A stretch of 9,113 bases of DNA from Oscillospiraceae bacterium (lineage in GTDB: Bacteria; Bacillota_A; Clostridia; Oscillospirales; Ruminococcaceae): positions 1 to 9,113 of the forward strand of contig JAGDDO010000028.1 in NCBI GenBank assembly GCA_017848205.1, read 5' to 3'. Shown piece after piece: positions 1 to 5,912 of this stretch. Below the pieces are notes generated by a model, which saw only the letters and a program-made list of their open reading frames with translations, was not told where the DNA came from and ran no database searches. The position numbers were made by a program, and so were the translations under genes. Numbering within the stretch: position 1 is the stretch's first letter; the number at the start of each line of letters is the position of its first letter.

Positions 1-1
1 C

Positions 2-1222
2 GTTATAGACAAGGCTTCAGGCATGGAATATGACGCGAACGCCCTCAGACTCGGCACATCACTTAAGGTAACAGGTACAGCTGTTGAAGCACGTCAGGCT
101 GCTGCCGAGATCAATGCTGAATCTATCGAAATACTCGGTGAATGTCCTCTCGAATACCCTCTTCAGAAGAAGAGACACACACTTGAATTCCTCCGTACAA
201 TGCCGCATCTCAGAGGCCGTACAAATACATTCAATGCAGTTTTAAGAGTTCGTTCAGTACTTGCTGAAGCAATTCACAAATATTTCCAGAGCAGAAACTA
301 CGTTTATGTAAACACACCGCTCATCACGGGAAGTGACTGCGAAGGCGCCGGCGAAATGTTCCAGGTAACAACCATCGGCTACACAGACAAATACAAGAAC
401 GCTGACGAATACTACGCAGACGACTTCTTCGGCAAGCGTGCAGGCTTAAGCGTTTCAGGTCAGCTCGAAGGCGAAATGGCAGCTATGGCTCTCGGAAAGA
501 TCTACACATTCGGACCAAGCTTCCGTGCTGAAAACTCAAACACTCCTAAGCACCTTGCTGAGTTCTGGCACGTTGAACCTGAAGTAGCATTCGCTGAACT
601 TCCGGACGTTATCGAAATGGCTGAAGACATGCTCAAGACAGTTATCCGTGAGCTCCTCGACACATGCAAGGATGAAATGCAGTTCTTTGACGATCATTTT
701 GAAAAAGGCATAATCGCCCGTCTTGAAGAACTCATCTCACACGACTTCGGCGTTGTTTCTTACACAGAAGCTATAAAGCTCCTCGAGGAATCAGGCGAAG
801 ATTTCGTTTACCCGGTATCATGGGGCTGCGACCTTCAGACTGAACACGAAAGATACATCGCAGAAAAGGTATTCAAGAAGGCTGTTTTCGTAACTGACTA
901 CCCGAAGGAGATCAAGTCATTCTACATGAAGCAGAACCCTGACGGAAAGACAGTTGCTGCTGTTGACCTTCTCGTTCCTGGTGTCGGCGAGATCATCGGC
1001 GGAAGCGAAAGAGAAGCTGACTACAACAAGCTCGTTGCTTCAATGAACGAAAGAGGCATGAACCTTGACCTCTACAGCGACTACCTCGACCTCAGAAAGT
1101 TCGGTTCCGTTCCTCACGGCGGTTTCGGTCTCGGCTTCGAAAGACTCATCATGTACGTAACAGGTGTTTCAAACATCAGAGACGTAACTCTGTACCCAAG
1201 AACTGTAGGAAGCATCAGATAA
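2..1222 (+). CDS. asnS: Asparaginyl-tRNA synthetase, 3' part (5' end outside window)
   Basis: This cytoplasmic class II aminoacyl-tRNA synthetase attaches asparagine to tRNA-Asn using ATP. The reading frame is open to the left edge, with VIDKASG encoded before the first in-window ATG at 23, so that ATG is internal. About 406 codons are present against roughly 466 for E. coli AsnS, so some 60 N-terminal residues of the OB-fold anticodon-binding domain are missing. The hinge and catalytic core are complete. Class II motif 2 reads FRAENSNTPKHLAEFW (about 521-568) and motif 3 reads GFGLGFERLIMYVTG (about 1121-1165). The DCEGAGEMF stretch and GEIIGGSERE, which separates AsnRS from AspRS, are typical of the family. 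asnA follows in the same direction. No terminator lies between its stop and the asnA promoter, so the hairpin at 1287-1331 must also serve as its transcript end. Identification is secure from the family motifs. Confidence 0.97.
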   Translation, partial: VIDKASGMEYDANALRLGTSLKVTGTAVEARQAAAEINAESIEILGECPLEYPLQKKRHTLEFLRTMPHLRGRTNTFNAVLRVRSVLAEAIHKYFQSRNYVYVNTPLITGSDCEGAGEMFQVTTIGYTDKYKNADEYYADDFFGKRAGLSVSGQLEGEMAAMALGKIYTFGPSFRAENSNTPKHLAEFWHVEPEVAFAELPDVIEMAEDMLKTVIRELLDTCKDEMQFFDDHFEKGIIARLEELISHDFGVVSYTEAIKLLEESGEDFVYPVSWGCDLQTEHERYIAEKVFKKAVFVTDYPKEIKSFYMKQNPDGKTVAAVDLLVPGVGEIIGGSEREADYNKLVASMNERGMNLDLYSDYLDLRKFGSVPHGGFGLGFERLIMYVTGVSNIRDVTLYPRTVGSIR

Positions 1223-1234
1223 TCAGTGTTTCAC

Positions 1235-1263
1235 TTGACATCAGAATAGTACAGTGCTATAAT
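1235..1263 (+). promoter_or_regulatory. Consensus SigA promoter upstream of asnA
   Basis: The -35 box TTGACA (1235-1240) and the -10 box TATAAT (1258-1263) are both perfect. The spacer is 17 bases and TGC directly before the -10 makes it an extended -10 promoter. Transcription should begin near 1270. It starts only 13 bases after the asnS stop codon and is the only clear promoter between asnS and asnA. The resulting RNA runs straight into the terminator-like hairpin at 1287-1331. Confidence 0.9.
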
Positions 1264-1286
1264 ATACACGTAAATAAATGTTGAAC

Positions 1287-1331
1287 AAAGACGTTCAGAC
1301 TGCATGATACGTGCAGTCTGCGTCTTTTTTT
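1287..1331 (+). terminator. Intrinsic terminator in the asnS-asnA gap, inside the asnA leader
   Basis: AAAGACG (1287-1293) pairs with CGTCTTT (1321-1327), and CAGACTGCA (1296-1304) pairs with TGCAGTCTG (1312-1320). This gives 16 pairs with a two-base TT bulge and a seven-base loop. Seven T residues run from 1325 to 1331. It ends the asnS transcript, but it also lies about 20 bases downstream of the start point expected from the 1235-1263 promoter and 20 bases before the asnA start. It may therefore act as an attenuator. A weaker alternative hairpin, TGAAC (1282-1286) with GTTCA (1293-1297), overlaps its 5' arm. Confidence 0.88.
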
Positions 1332-1351
1332 GTTAGAAAGGAATGTTTATT

Positions 1352-2365
1352 ATGTCAAAATCTCTCTACTTACCGGAAGGTTACAAGGCTTCCCTCTCAC
1401 TCAGAGAAACCCAGCATGCCATCAAATACATCAAGGATGTCTTCCAGCAGGCTCTTTCATTTGCCATAACACTTGACCGTGTTTCAGCTCCTCTTATCGT
1501 TACAACTGAAAGCGGTATCAATGATGACCTTAACGGTGTTGAAAGAAAAGTCGGATTTGACATTAAGGAGATCGGCGGAAAAGATGCAGAAGTTGTTCAG
1601 TCTCTTGCAAAGTGGAAGAGAATGGCCCTTTACCGTTACGGCTACAAACCGGGCGAAGGCATCTACACCGACATGAACGCGATCAGACGCGACGACGATA
1701 CAGACAACACACATTCCATCTTCGTTGACCAGTGGGACTGGGAAAAGGTCATCACAAGAGAAGAAAGAACAGTTGAATACCTTAAGGAAACTGTAAAGGC
1801 CATCGTAAAAGCCGTAGCTTACACCAAGAGAAAAGTAAGCCTCAGATACCCTCAGTTAAAAGCTGCAATATGCGACACTCCTTTCTTCATCACTACACAG
1901 GAACTCGAAAACATGTACCCTGACAAAAGTGCCAAGGAACGTGAACGTCTTATCACAAAGGAACACGGCACAGTATTCATCATGCAGATCGGCGGAAAGC
2001 TTGCAAGCGGCGAAAAGCACGACGGCAGAGCACCTGACTACGATGACTGGTCACTCAACGGCGACATTCTCGTATGGGACGAAGTTCTTGACAATGCCCT
2101 CGAGATCTCATCAATGGGTATACGTGTAGATGAAAACTCACTTAAGAGCCAGCTTGCTGAATGCGGAGCTGAAGAGAGAATGAAGTTTCCTTATCATAAA
2201 ATGATAGCTGACGGTACTCTTCCTCTTACTATCGGCGGCGGTATCGGTCAGTCAAGACTCTGCATGCTCCTTCTCGAAAAGGCTCACATAGGTGAAGTAC
2301 AGTCATCCATCTGGCCTGAAGAAATGACAAAGAAGTGCGCTGATCACGGAATCGTGCTTCTCTGA
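1352..2365 (+). CDS. asnA: Aspartate-ammonia ligase (asparagine synthetase A)
   Basis: AsnA makes asparagine from aspartate, ammonia and ATP through an aspartyl-AMP intermediate. It is a cytoplasmic enzyme with a fold like the catalytic core of class II aspartyl/asparaginyl-tRNA synthetases. From this start it has 337 residues, against about 330 in E. coli. Family motifs are SLAKWKR, GEGIYTDMNA, DQWDWE (residues 126-131), RAPDYDDW, NGDILVW, SSMGIRVD and the motif 3-like GGGIGQSRL (295-303). I chose the ATG at 1352 over the in-frame ATG at 1343 because AGAAAGGA (1335-1342) abuts the upstream ATG but lies 9 bases before this one. The gene ends in tandem stops, TGA TAA. Its neighbour asnS uses the product asparagine, so the two form a functional pair. 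The only visible promoter is followed by a terminator hairpin, suggesting conditional read-through. No T-box sequence is visible. Confidence 0.96.
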   Translation: MSKSLYLPEGYKASLSLRETQHAIKYIKDVFQQALSFAITLDRVSAPLIVTTESGINDDLNGVERKVGFDIKEIGGKDAEVVQSLAKWKRMALYRYGYKPGEGIYTDMNAIRRDDDTDNTHSIFVDQWDWEKVITREERTVEYLKETVKAIVKAVAYTKRKVSLRYPQLKAAICDTPFFITTQELENMYPDKSAKERERLITKEHGTVFIMQIGGKLASGEKHDGRAPDYDDWSLNGDILVWDEVLDNALEISSMGIRVDENSLKSQLAECGAEERMKFPYHKMIADGTLPLTIGGGIGQSRLCMLLLEKAHIGEVQSSIWPEEMTKKCADHGIVLL

Positions 2366-2399
2366 TAAACAGGAAAACACCTTTCATACAGGAAATTCC

Positions 2400-2462
2400 A
2401 CTCCTCCTGAATATACAGCGAAAATCAGTTTTTCGTTTACTATATATTCAGGGGGAGTTTTT
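2400..2462 (+). terminator. Intrinsic terminator after asnA
   Basis: The arms at 2400-2415 (ACTCCTCCTGAATATA) and 2443-2458 pair over 16 positions with one G-U wobble. A smaller nested hairpin, CGAAAA (2419-2424) with TTTTCG (2430-2435), sits in the loop. A run of five T residues starts at 2458. It lies 35 bases after the asnA stop and separates asnA from the next, independently promoted gene. Confidence 0.88.
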
Positions 2463-2503
2463 GTTTAGTTTCTACAATAAGCTGTATTGACTTCTATTAT
2501 CCA

Positions 2504-2532
2504 TTGACTTTTTTGCATTAAAGTAGTAAAAT
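2504..2532 (+). promoter_or_regulatory. SigA promoter for the acyl-CoA synthetase gene
   Basis: The -35 box TTGACT (2504-2509, five of six matches) and the -10 box TAAAAT (2527-2532, five of six) are 17 bases apart. The expected start near 2539-2541 leaves a leader of about 50 bases. That leader opens with a small hairpin, GAACG (2541-2545) with CGTTC (2553-2557). The ribosome binding site GAAAGGA ends at 2581, 9 bases before the ATG. Confidence 0.75.
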
Positions 2533-2590
2533 ACTATAGTGAACGCTTTTTTCGTTCGCCCTAAAATGAATTTCGAAAGGACATGAAATA

Positions 2591-4225
2591 ATGCCAATTA
2601 CACAGTTACTTGAAAACAACGCAGCAAAGTTCAGCGACAGAACTGCGCTTGTTGAAATAAATCCGGAAGTCACAGAAATGCGACGTGTGACCTGGAAAGA
2701 ATACGAACTCATCGAACAGAGCAGCGAGGAAACTTACCGCCGTGAGATCACATGGAGTGTTTTCAACGAAAAGGCAAACAGATGTGCAAACCTCCTCATG
2801 AGCCGTGGAATAAAGAAGGGGGACAAGGTAGGCATTCTTCTTATGAACGGCCTCGAATGGCTCCCTATCTACTTCGGTATTCTCAAAACAGGTGCTCTCG
2901 CAGTTCCGCTCAATTACAGATATACATCTTCCGAGATCAAATACTGTCTCGATCTTGCTGATACAAATGCTATCATATTCGGACCTGAATTCATCGGACG
3001 TATGGAAGAGATAGCTGAAGACATCCCGAAGGTAAAGCTTATTTTCTACGTAGGCGACAACTGTCCTACATTTGCCGAAAACTACCTTCACCTTGCAGCA
3101 AACCATTCAAGTACTGCTCCTGAAGTTGAGCTTACTGACGAGGACGATGCTGCAATCTACTTCTCATCAGGTACGACCGGTTTCCCTAAGGCTATTCTTC
3201 ACAATCACGAAAGCCTTATGCACTCAGCAAGAGTTGAACAGAAACATCACGGCCAGACTGAGGATGACGTTTTCCTCTGCATTCCTCCGCTTTACCACAC
3301 CGGAGCCAAAATGCACTGGTTCGGAAGCCTTATCTCCGGATCAAAGGCTGTTCTTCTCAAAGGCGTAAAGCCAAAAACGATCATGAAAGCCGTTTCGGAT
3401 GAAAAATGCACTATAGTATGGCTGCTTGTTCCGTGGGCACAGGATATTCTTGATGCCATCGACCGCGGAGAAATAAATTTAAGTGAATACGAAACATCAC
3501 AGTGGAGACTTATGCACATCGGTGCACAGCCTGTTCCTCCGAGCCTTATCAAACGCTGGAAGGCTGTATTCCCGAATCACCAGTACGACACAAACTACGG
3601 TCTTTCCGAATCGATCGGTCCTGGCTGTGTTCACCTCGGTGTTGAGAACATCCACAAGGTAGGTGCTATCGGCATTCCGGGCTACGGCTGGGAAGTCCGC
3701 ATAGTTGACGAAAACAGAAACACTGTAAAGAAGGGCGAAGTCGGCGAACTCGCTGTCAAGGGTCCTGGTGTTATGAAGTGCTACTACAAGAATCCTGAAG
3801 CTACTGCAGAAGTACTCGGCGACGGCTGGCTCTTCACAGGCGATATGGCACAAGAGGATGAAGACGGATTCATCTACCTTGTTGACAGAAAGAAGGACGT
3901 CATCATCAGCGGCGGTGAAAACATCTACCCTGTTCAGATCGAAGACTTCCTCCGTTCAAACTCAAAGATCAAGGACGTTGCTGTTATCGGTCTTCCTGAT
4001 CACAGACTCGGTGAGATAACAGCTGCAATAATCGAGATAAAGCCTGAAATGGAATGTACAGAAGCTGAAATAGAAGAATTCTGCAAGGCTCTTCCAAGAT
4101 ACAAGAGACCTCACAGGATCATCTTTGCAGACGTTCCGAGAAACCCAACCGGCAAGATCGAAAAGCCGAAGCTCCGCAAGATCTACTGCGGTGAACGCCT
4201 CGTTGCTGCACAGATAAAGGGATAA
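2591..4225 (+). CDS. AMP-dependent acyl-CoA synthetase (class I adenylate-forming enzyme)
   Basis: Enzymes of this family activate a carboxylic acid, usually a fatty or aromatic acid, to acyl-AMP with ATP and then transfer it to CoA. The 544-residue protein has every core motif. The phosphate loop is YFSSGTTGFPK (190-200), the adenine-side motif is NYGLSES (335-341), and LFTGD holds the ribose-binding Asp418. The hinge stretch is YLVDRKKDVIISGGENIYP (429-447), and NPTGK carries the catalytic Lys522. No membrane segment or carrier-protein domain is visible, so it is a stand-alone cytoplasmic ligase. The N-terminus carries about 25 extra residues between VTW (33-35) and ITW (53-55); as I recall, clostridial relatives share this. 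The substrate cannot be told from sequence: medium- or long-chain fatty acids, aromatic acids and bile acids are all handled by relatives. The gene is flanked by terminators and looks monocistronic. The start is supported by GAAAGGA 9 bases upstream. Confidence 0.9.
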   Translation: MPITQLLENNAAKFSDRTALVEINPEVTEMRRVTWKEYELIEQSSEETYRREITWSVFNEKANRCANLLMSRGIKKGDKVGILLMNGLEWLPIYFGILKTGALAVPLNYRYTSSEIKYCLDLADTNAIIFGPEFIGRMEEIAEDIPKVKLIFYVGDNCPTFAENYLHLAANHSSTAPEVELTDEDDAAIYFSSGTTGFPKAILHNHESLMHSARVEQKHHGQTEDDVFLCIPPLYHTGAKMHWFGSLISGSKAVLLKGVKPKTIMKAVSDEKCTIVWLLVPWAQDILDAIDRGEINLSEYETSQWRLMHIGAQPVPPSLIKRWKAVFPNHQYDTNYGLSESIGPGCVHLGVENIHKVGAIGIPGYGWEVRIVDENRNTVKKGEVGELAVKGPGVMKCYYKNPEATAEVLGDGWLFTGDMAQEDEDGFIYLVDRKKDVIISGGENIYPVQIEDFLRSNSKIKDVAVIGLPDHRLGEITAAIIEIKPEMECTEAEIEEFCKALPRYKRPHRIIFADVPRNPTGKIEKPKLRKIYCGERLVAAQIKG

Positions 4226-4230
4226 GAATT

Positions 4231-4450
4231 ATCCCCACCCCCAACCCCCTCCCCACGGGAGGGGGCTTTTTTTTGAGGGGGATTCGCCCCCTCACCCCCT
4301 CAGGTTTCCTCCCGATACCTGCCCTCCTCACATTAATGCAGGGTGTTTCTCCCAAGAGAGGGGCCGAGGCCCCTCTCCATTTGCCATCATCACCCCTCAC
4401 ATTAATGCAGGGGAGTTCTCCACAGACATGGGGTTTTTCCGCAGATGAAA
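4231..4450. repeat. GC-rich hairpin and direct-repeat block in the convergent gap
   Basis: The gap from 4226 to 4716 holds no credible gene. Its first half is much richer in C and G than the flanking DNA. CCTCACATTAATGCAGGG occurs exactly twice, at 4326-4343 and 4395-4412 (69 bases apart), and each copy is followed by a related TTCTCC-containing stretch. Each copy has the palindrome CATTAATG at its centre. Between them is a perfect 9-base-pair hairpin, GAGAGGGGC (4356-4364) with GCCCCTCTC (4369-4377). Another hairpin, GAGGGGG with CCCCCTC, occupies 4275-4293. The layout resembles a dispersed intergenic repeat element, but a single window cannot show other copies. The stretch 4512-4666 is AT-rich and I see no feature in it beyond two CGTTATA words 20 bases apart. 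Confidence 0.65.
4245..4274 (+). terminator. Intrinsic terminator after the acyl-CoA synthetase gene
   Basis: CCCCCTCCC (4245-4253) pairs perfectly with GGGAGGGGG (4257-4265) around a three-base loop. After C4266 a run of eight T residues follows (4267-4274). It begins 20 bases after the stop codon. The C-rich sequence preceding it and a second GAGGGGG/CCCCCTC hairpin immediately after it (4275-4293) can compete for the same pairing partners. Confidence 0.87.
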
Positions 4451-4471
4451 AGAGGGGTATCCATAAGCAAA

Positions 4472-4511
4472 ACACCGTACAGCTGGTTGTCAGCTGTACG
4501 GTGTCTTTTTT
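4472..4511. terminator. Strong perfect hairpin terminator, possibly bidirectional
   Basis: ACACCGTACAGCTG (4472-4485) pairs with CAGCTGTACGGTGT (4491-4504) without mismatch around a five-base loop. C4505 and six T residues (4506-4511) follow on the plus strand. On the minus strand the stem is followed by TTTGC, so it could also stop transcripts coming from rpsR. It lies about 250 bases beyond the acyl-CoA synthetase stop, which already has its own terminator. It may be a backup, or the end of an unrecognised transcript. Confidence 0.8.
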
Positions 4512-4666
4512 GTCTTTAACTTTGTTGCAGATTTTTTAAGTCAGACTCATATTTCCTTTAAATCCCGAAAAATGTTTTTACAGTGCAGATAAATGTATTA
4601 TCCCAAAATTATGTATCGTTATATAGTTTCAGATACGTTATAATTTAACAGTTAATAGTTTTTTTA

Positions 4667-4696
4667 TAAGCTGCTCTGAAAAATCAGAGCAGCTTA
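4667..4696. other. Hairpin without U-tract downstream of rpsR
   Basis: AAGCTGCTCTGA (4668-4679) pairs perfectly with TCAGAGCAGCTT (4684-4695) around an AAAA loop, and one more T-A pair extends it. It lies 20 bases beyond the rpsR stop, where that operon's terminator is expected. Read on the minus strand, the 3' side continues as ATAAAAAAA, so no U-tract follows. On the plus strand the seven-T run comes before the stem instead of after it. It may be a 3'-end stabiliser or processing site rather than an intrinsic terminator. Confidence 0.6.
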
Positions 4697-4716
4697 AGTT
4701 ATATATAGCTTATAAA

Positions 4717-4971
4717 TTATTCGCTAACATATGGAAGTAATGCAACGTGTCTTGCTCTCTTGATAGCCTTTGTGAGTTCACGCTGGTGGAATGCACAAGT
4801 ACCTGTTACACGTCTTGGAAGAATCTTAGCTCTTTCAGTCATGCACTTTCTGAGCTTAGCAACATCCTTGTAGTCGATAACTTCAACTCTGTCTACGCAG
4901 AATGAGCAAACCTTTTTACGAGGTCTCTTTGCATTACGAGGACTTCTTTCTCTGTCCTTTTCCTTTTCCAT
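4717..4971 (-). CDS. rpsR: 30S ribosomal protein bS18, zinc-binding form
   Basis: bS18 is a small-subunit protein that pairs with bS6 on the platform of the 30S particle. The 84-residue product has the family core from KVCSFC through [21 protein letters not shown] and the helical end [11 protein letters not shown]. It has four cysteines at 22, 25, 43 and 59. This matches the cysteine-containing (C+) version thought to bind zinc; many bacteria carry the cysteine-free version. The first 20 residues are a highly charged basic extension. It is the last gene of rpsF-ssb-rpsR, 48 bases after ssb, with ribosome binding site GAGGAGGG about 7 bases before the ATG. No promoter of its own is evident in the gap. 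The length is normal for the family. Confidence 0.96.
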   Translation of the reverse strand: MEKEKDRERSPRNAKRPRKKVCSFCVDRVEVIDYKDVAKLRKCMTERAKILPRRVTGTCAFHQRELTKAIKRARHVALLPYVSE

Positions 4972-5019
4972 GATTAACCCTCCTCAACACTAAATTTTAA
5001 ACCTGAACGAAAAAATCAA

Positions 5020-5487
5020 TTAAAAAGGAACGTCACCGTCACTCAGGATCTCTTCAAATTCACCTAAGTCACCGATCTGTACTGATTCATCCGGAGCTGG
5101 CTTTGCGGCCGGAGCTTCCTGGTATGAAGGCTGCTGGAAATTGCCTGAAGGAGCACTCTGTGAAGCGGATTTTGATTCACCGAAGCTTACCTTGTCAGCC
5201 TGAACTTCCATAGCGTAGTGCTTAACTCCGTTAGCGTCTGTGTAATCAGCGTTGCGAAGTGAACCTTCAACTATGATCATTTTACCCTTGGAGAAATACT
5301 TGCTGACGAATTCAGCAGACTGTCTCCAGGCTACGATCGAAATGAAATCAGCCTGTCTTTCACCGCTGTTTGACTGATATCCTCTGTCAACTGCGATTCT
5401 GAAACGGCAAACGGAAATGTTACTAGGAGTCTGTCTCAGTTCTGGATCTGCAACCAGTCTTCCCATGAGAATTACCTTATTAAACAT
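5020..5487 (-). CDS. ssb: Single-stranded DNA-binding protein
   Basis: SSB coats and protects single-stranded DNA during replication, repair and recombination, and recruits partner enzymes through its C-terminal tip. The 155-residue protein starts MFNKVILMGRL, the usual opening of the OB-fold, which spans about residues 1-105 and includes DFISIVAW and the GKMIIVEGSL strand. A low-complexity linker rich in Ser, Gln, Ala and Pro follows (about 106-140). The protein ends in the acidic tip SDGDVPF, a variant of the classical DDDIPF. It lies between rpsF and rpsR, as in Bacillus. The gap from rpsF is 18 bases and contains an AAGGAGG ribosome binding site close to the ATG. It is cotranscribed from the rpsF promoter. 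Length and architecture are normal for a replicative SSB; nothing suggests a phage origin. Confidence 0.97.
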   Translation of the reverse strand: MFNKVILMGRLVADPELRQTPSNISVCRFRIAVDRGYQSNSGERQADFISIVAWRQSAEFVSKYFSKGKMIIVEGSLRNADYTDANGVKHYAMEVQADKVSFGESKSASQSAPSGNFQQPSYQEAPAAKPAPDESVQIGDLGEFEEILSDGDVPF

Positions 5488-5505
5488 AGTTCCTCCTTAA
5501 ATTGC

Positions 5506-5808
5506 TTACTTAGCAGCTGCTGCTACAGTTACTAATGAACGAAGTACGTTTTCGTTGATGTTAAGTCTTCTTTCGATCTCTACAGGGAAATCCGGTGTAG
5601 ATTCGAAGTTGTAAAGAACGTAAAAACCTTCTGTTTCGTCTTCGATCTCGTAAGCGAGCTTACGCTTGCCCCATTCATCAACTGATGTAAGAGTAGCGTG
5701 TCTTTCGATTGTACCCTTGTACTTTTCTACGAGTTCCTTAATTCCGTCTTCGCCAAGCTTTGTGTTGAAGATAACCATTAACTCATAATTTTCTTTGAGC
5801 TTTGCCAT
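5506..5808 (-). CDS. rpsF: 30S ribosomal protein bS6
   Basis: bS6 binds the central domain of 16S rRNA together with bS18. The 100-residue protein begins MAKLKENYELMVIFNTKL and contains the family signatures DEWGKRKLAYEI and EGFYVLYNFES, followed by IERRLNINENVLRSL. The length is normal for the family, and the long acidic C-terminal tail seen in some proteobacteria is absent. The start is fixed by AAGGAGG (5818-5824) 9 bases upstream. It is the first gene of rpsF-ssb-rpsR and is driven by the promoter at 5869-5897. The roughly 50-base leader can form a hairpin that may control translation. In several bacteria the S6:S18 complex represses its own mRNA, so such control would not be surprising here. 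Confidence 0.97.
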   Translation of the reverse strand: MAKLKENYELMVIFNTKLGEDGIKELVEKYKGTIERHATLTSVDEWGKRKLAYEIEDETEGFYVLYNFESTPDFPVEIERRLNINENVLRSLVTVAAAAK

Positions 5809-5819
5809 TTAAATGCACC

Positions 5820-5858
5820 TCCTTCTGGATTTCGCCCACAACATAGTGTGAGCAAGGA
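5820..5858 (-). promoter_or_regulatory. rpsF leader fold that could pair the Shine-Dalgarno
   Basis: On the minus strand GCTCACA (5847-5853) pairs with TGTGGGC (5834-5840) around a six-base loop, giving 7 pairs including one G-U. Just outside it, TCCTT (5854-5858) can pair with AAGGA (5820-5824), the core of the rpsF ribosome binding site. This leaves a nine-base one-sided bulge. It resembles the general plan of S6:S18 autoregulatory leaders, but I do not find the conserved CCG trinucleotide described for that motif. The regulatory role is therefore a guess. Confidence 0.45.
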
Positions 5859-5868
5859 TAACAGTATT

Positions 5869-5897
5869 ATTGTATCATATTGTGCCGGCAATGTCAA
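5869..5897 (-). promoter_or_regulatory. SigA promoter for the rpsF-ssb-rpsR operon
   Basis: Read on the minus strand, the -35 box is TTGACA (5892-5897) and the -10 box is TACAAT (5869-5874), with a 17-base spacer. TGA before the -10 box makes it an extended -10 element. Transcription should start near 5862. The promoter lies only 16 bases beyond the stop codon of the upstream membrane-protein gene, and no terminator separates them. Read-through from the prfB operon is therefore likely. Confidence 0.9.
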
Positions 5898-5912
5898 GTG
5901 TTTTTTTCAGAT

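Noticed and set aside
1264..1351. T-box riboswitch in front of asnA
   Set aside because: T-boxes control Asn genes in some Firmicutes, but this leader is only about 80 bases and has no T-box consensus or specifier stem.
2681..2760. Extra segment between two TW-containing strands near the N-terminus of the acyl-CoA synthetase, looking like a small duplication
   Set aside because: As I recall, clostridial relatives share this insertion, so it is a subfamily trait rather than a rearrangement in this strain. An alignment would settle it.
2606..3106. 166-codon antisense frame inside the acyl-CoA synthetase gene
   Set aside because: It is a shadow of a well-supported gene, with no promoter, ribosome binding site or recognisable domain.
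4119..4539. Overlapping open frames of 118 codons (minus, 4119-4475) and 88 codons (plus, 4273-4539)
   Set aside because: Both are low-complexity frames generated by the GC-rich repeat block and the terminators within it. They lack plausible ribosome binding sites, and one runs into the 3' end of the acyl-CoA synthetase.
4613..4644. TATAAT at 4639-4644 and paired CGTTATA words as a plus-strand promoter or operator
   Set aside because: No acceptable -35 box lies 16-18 bases upstream, and no gene follows on the plus strand, only the converging rpsR.
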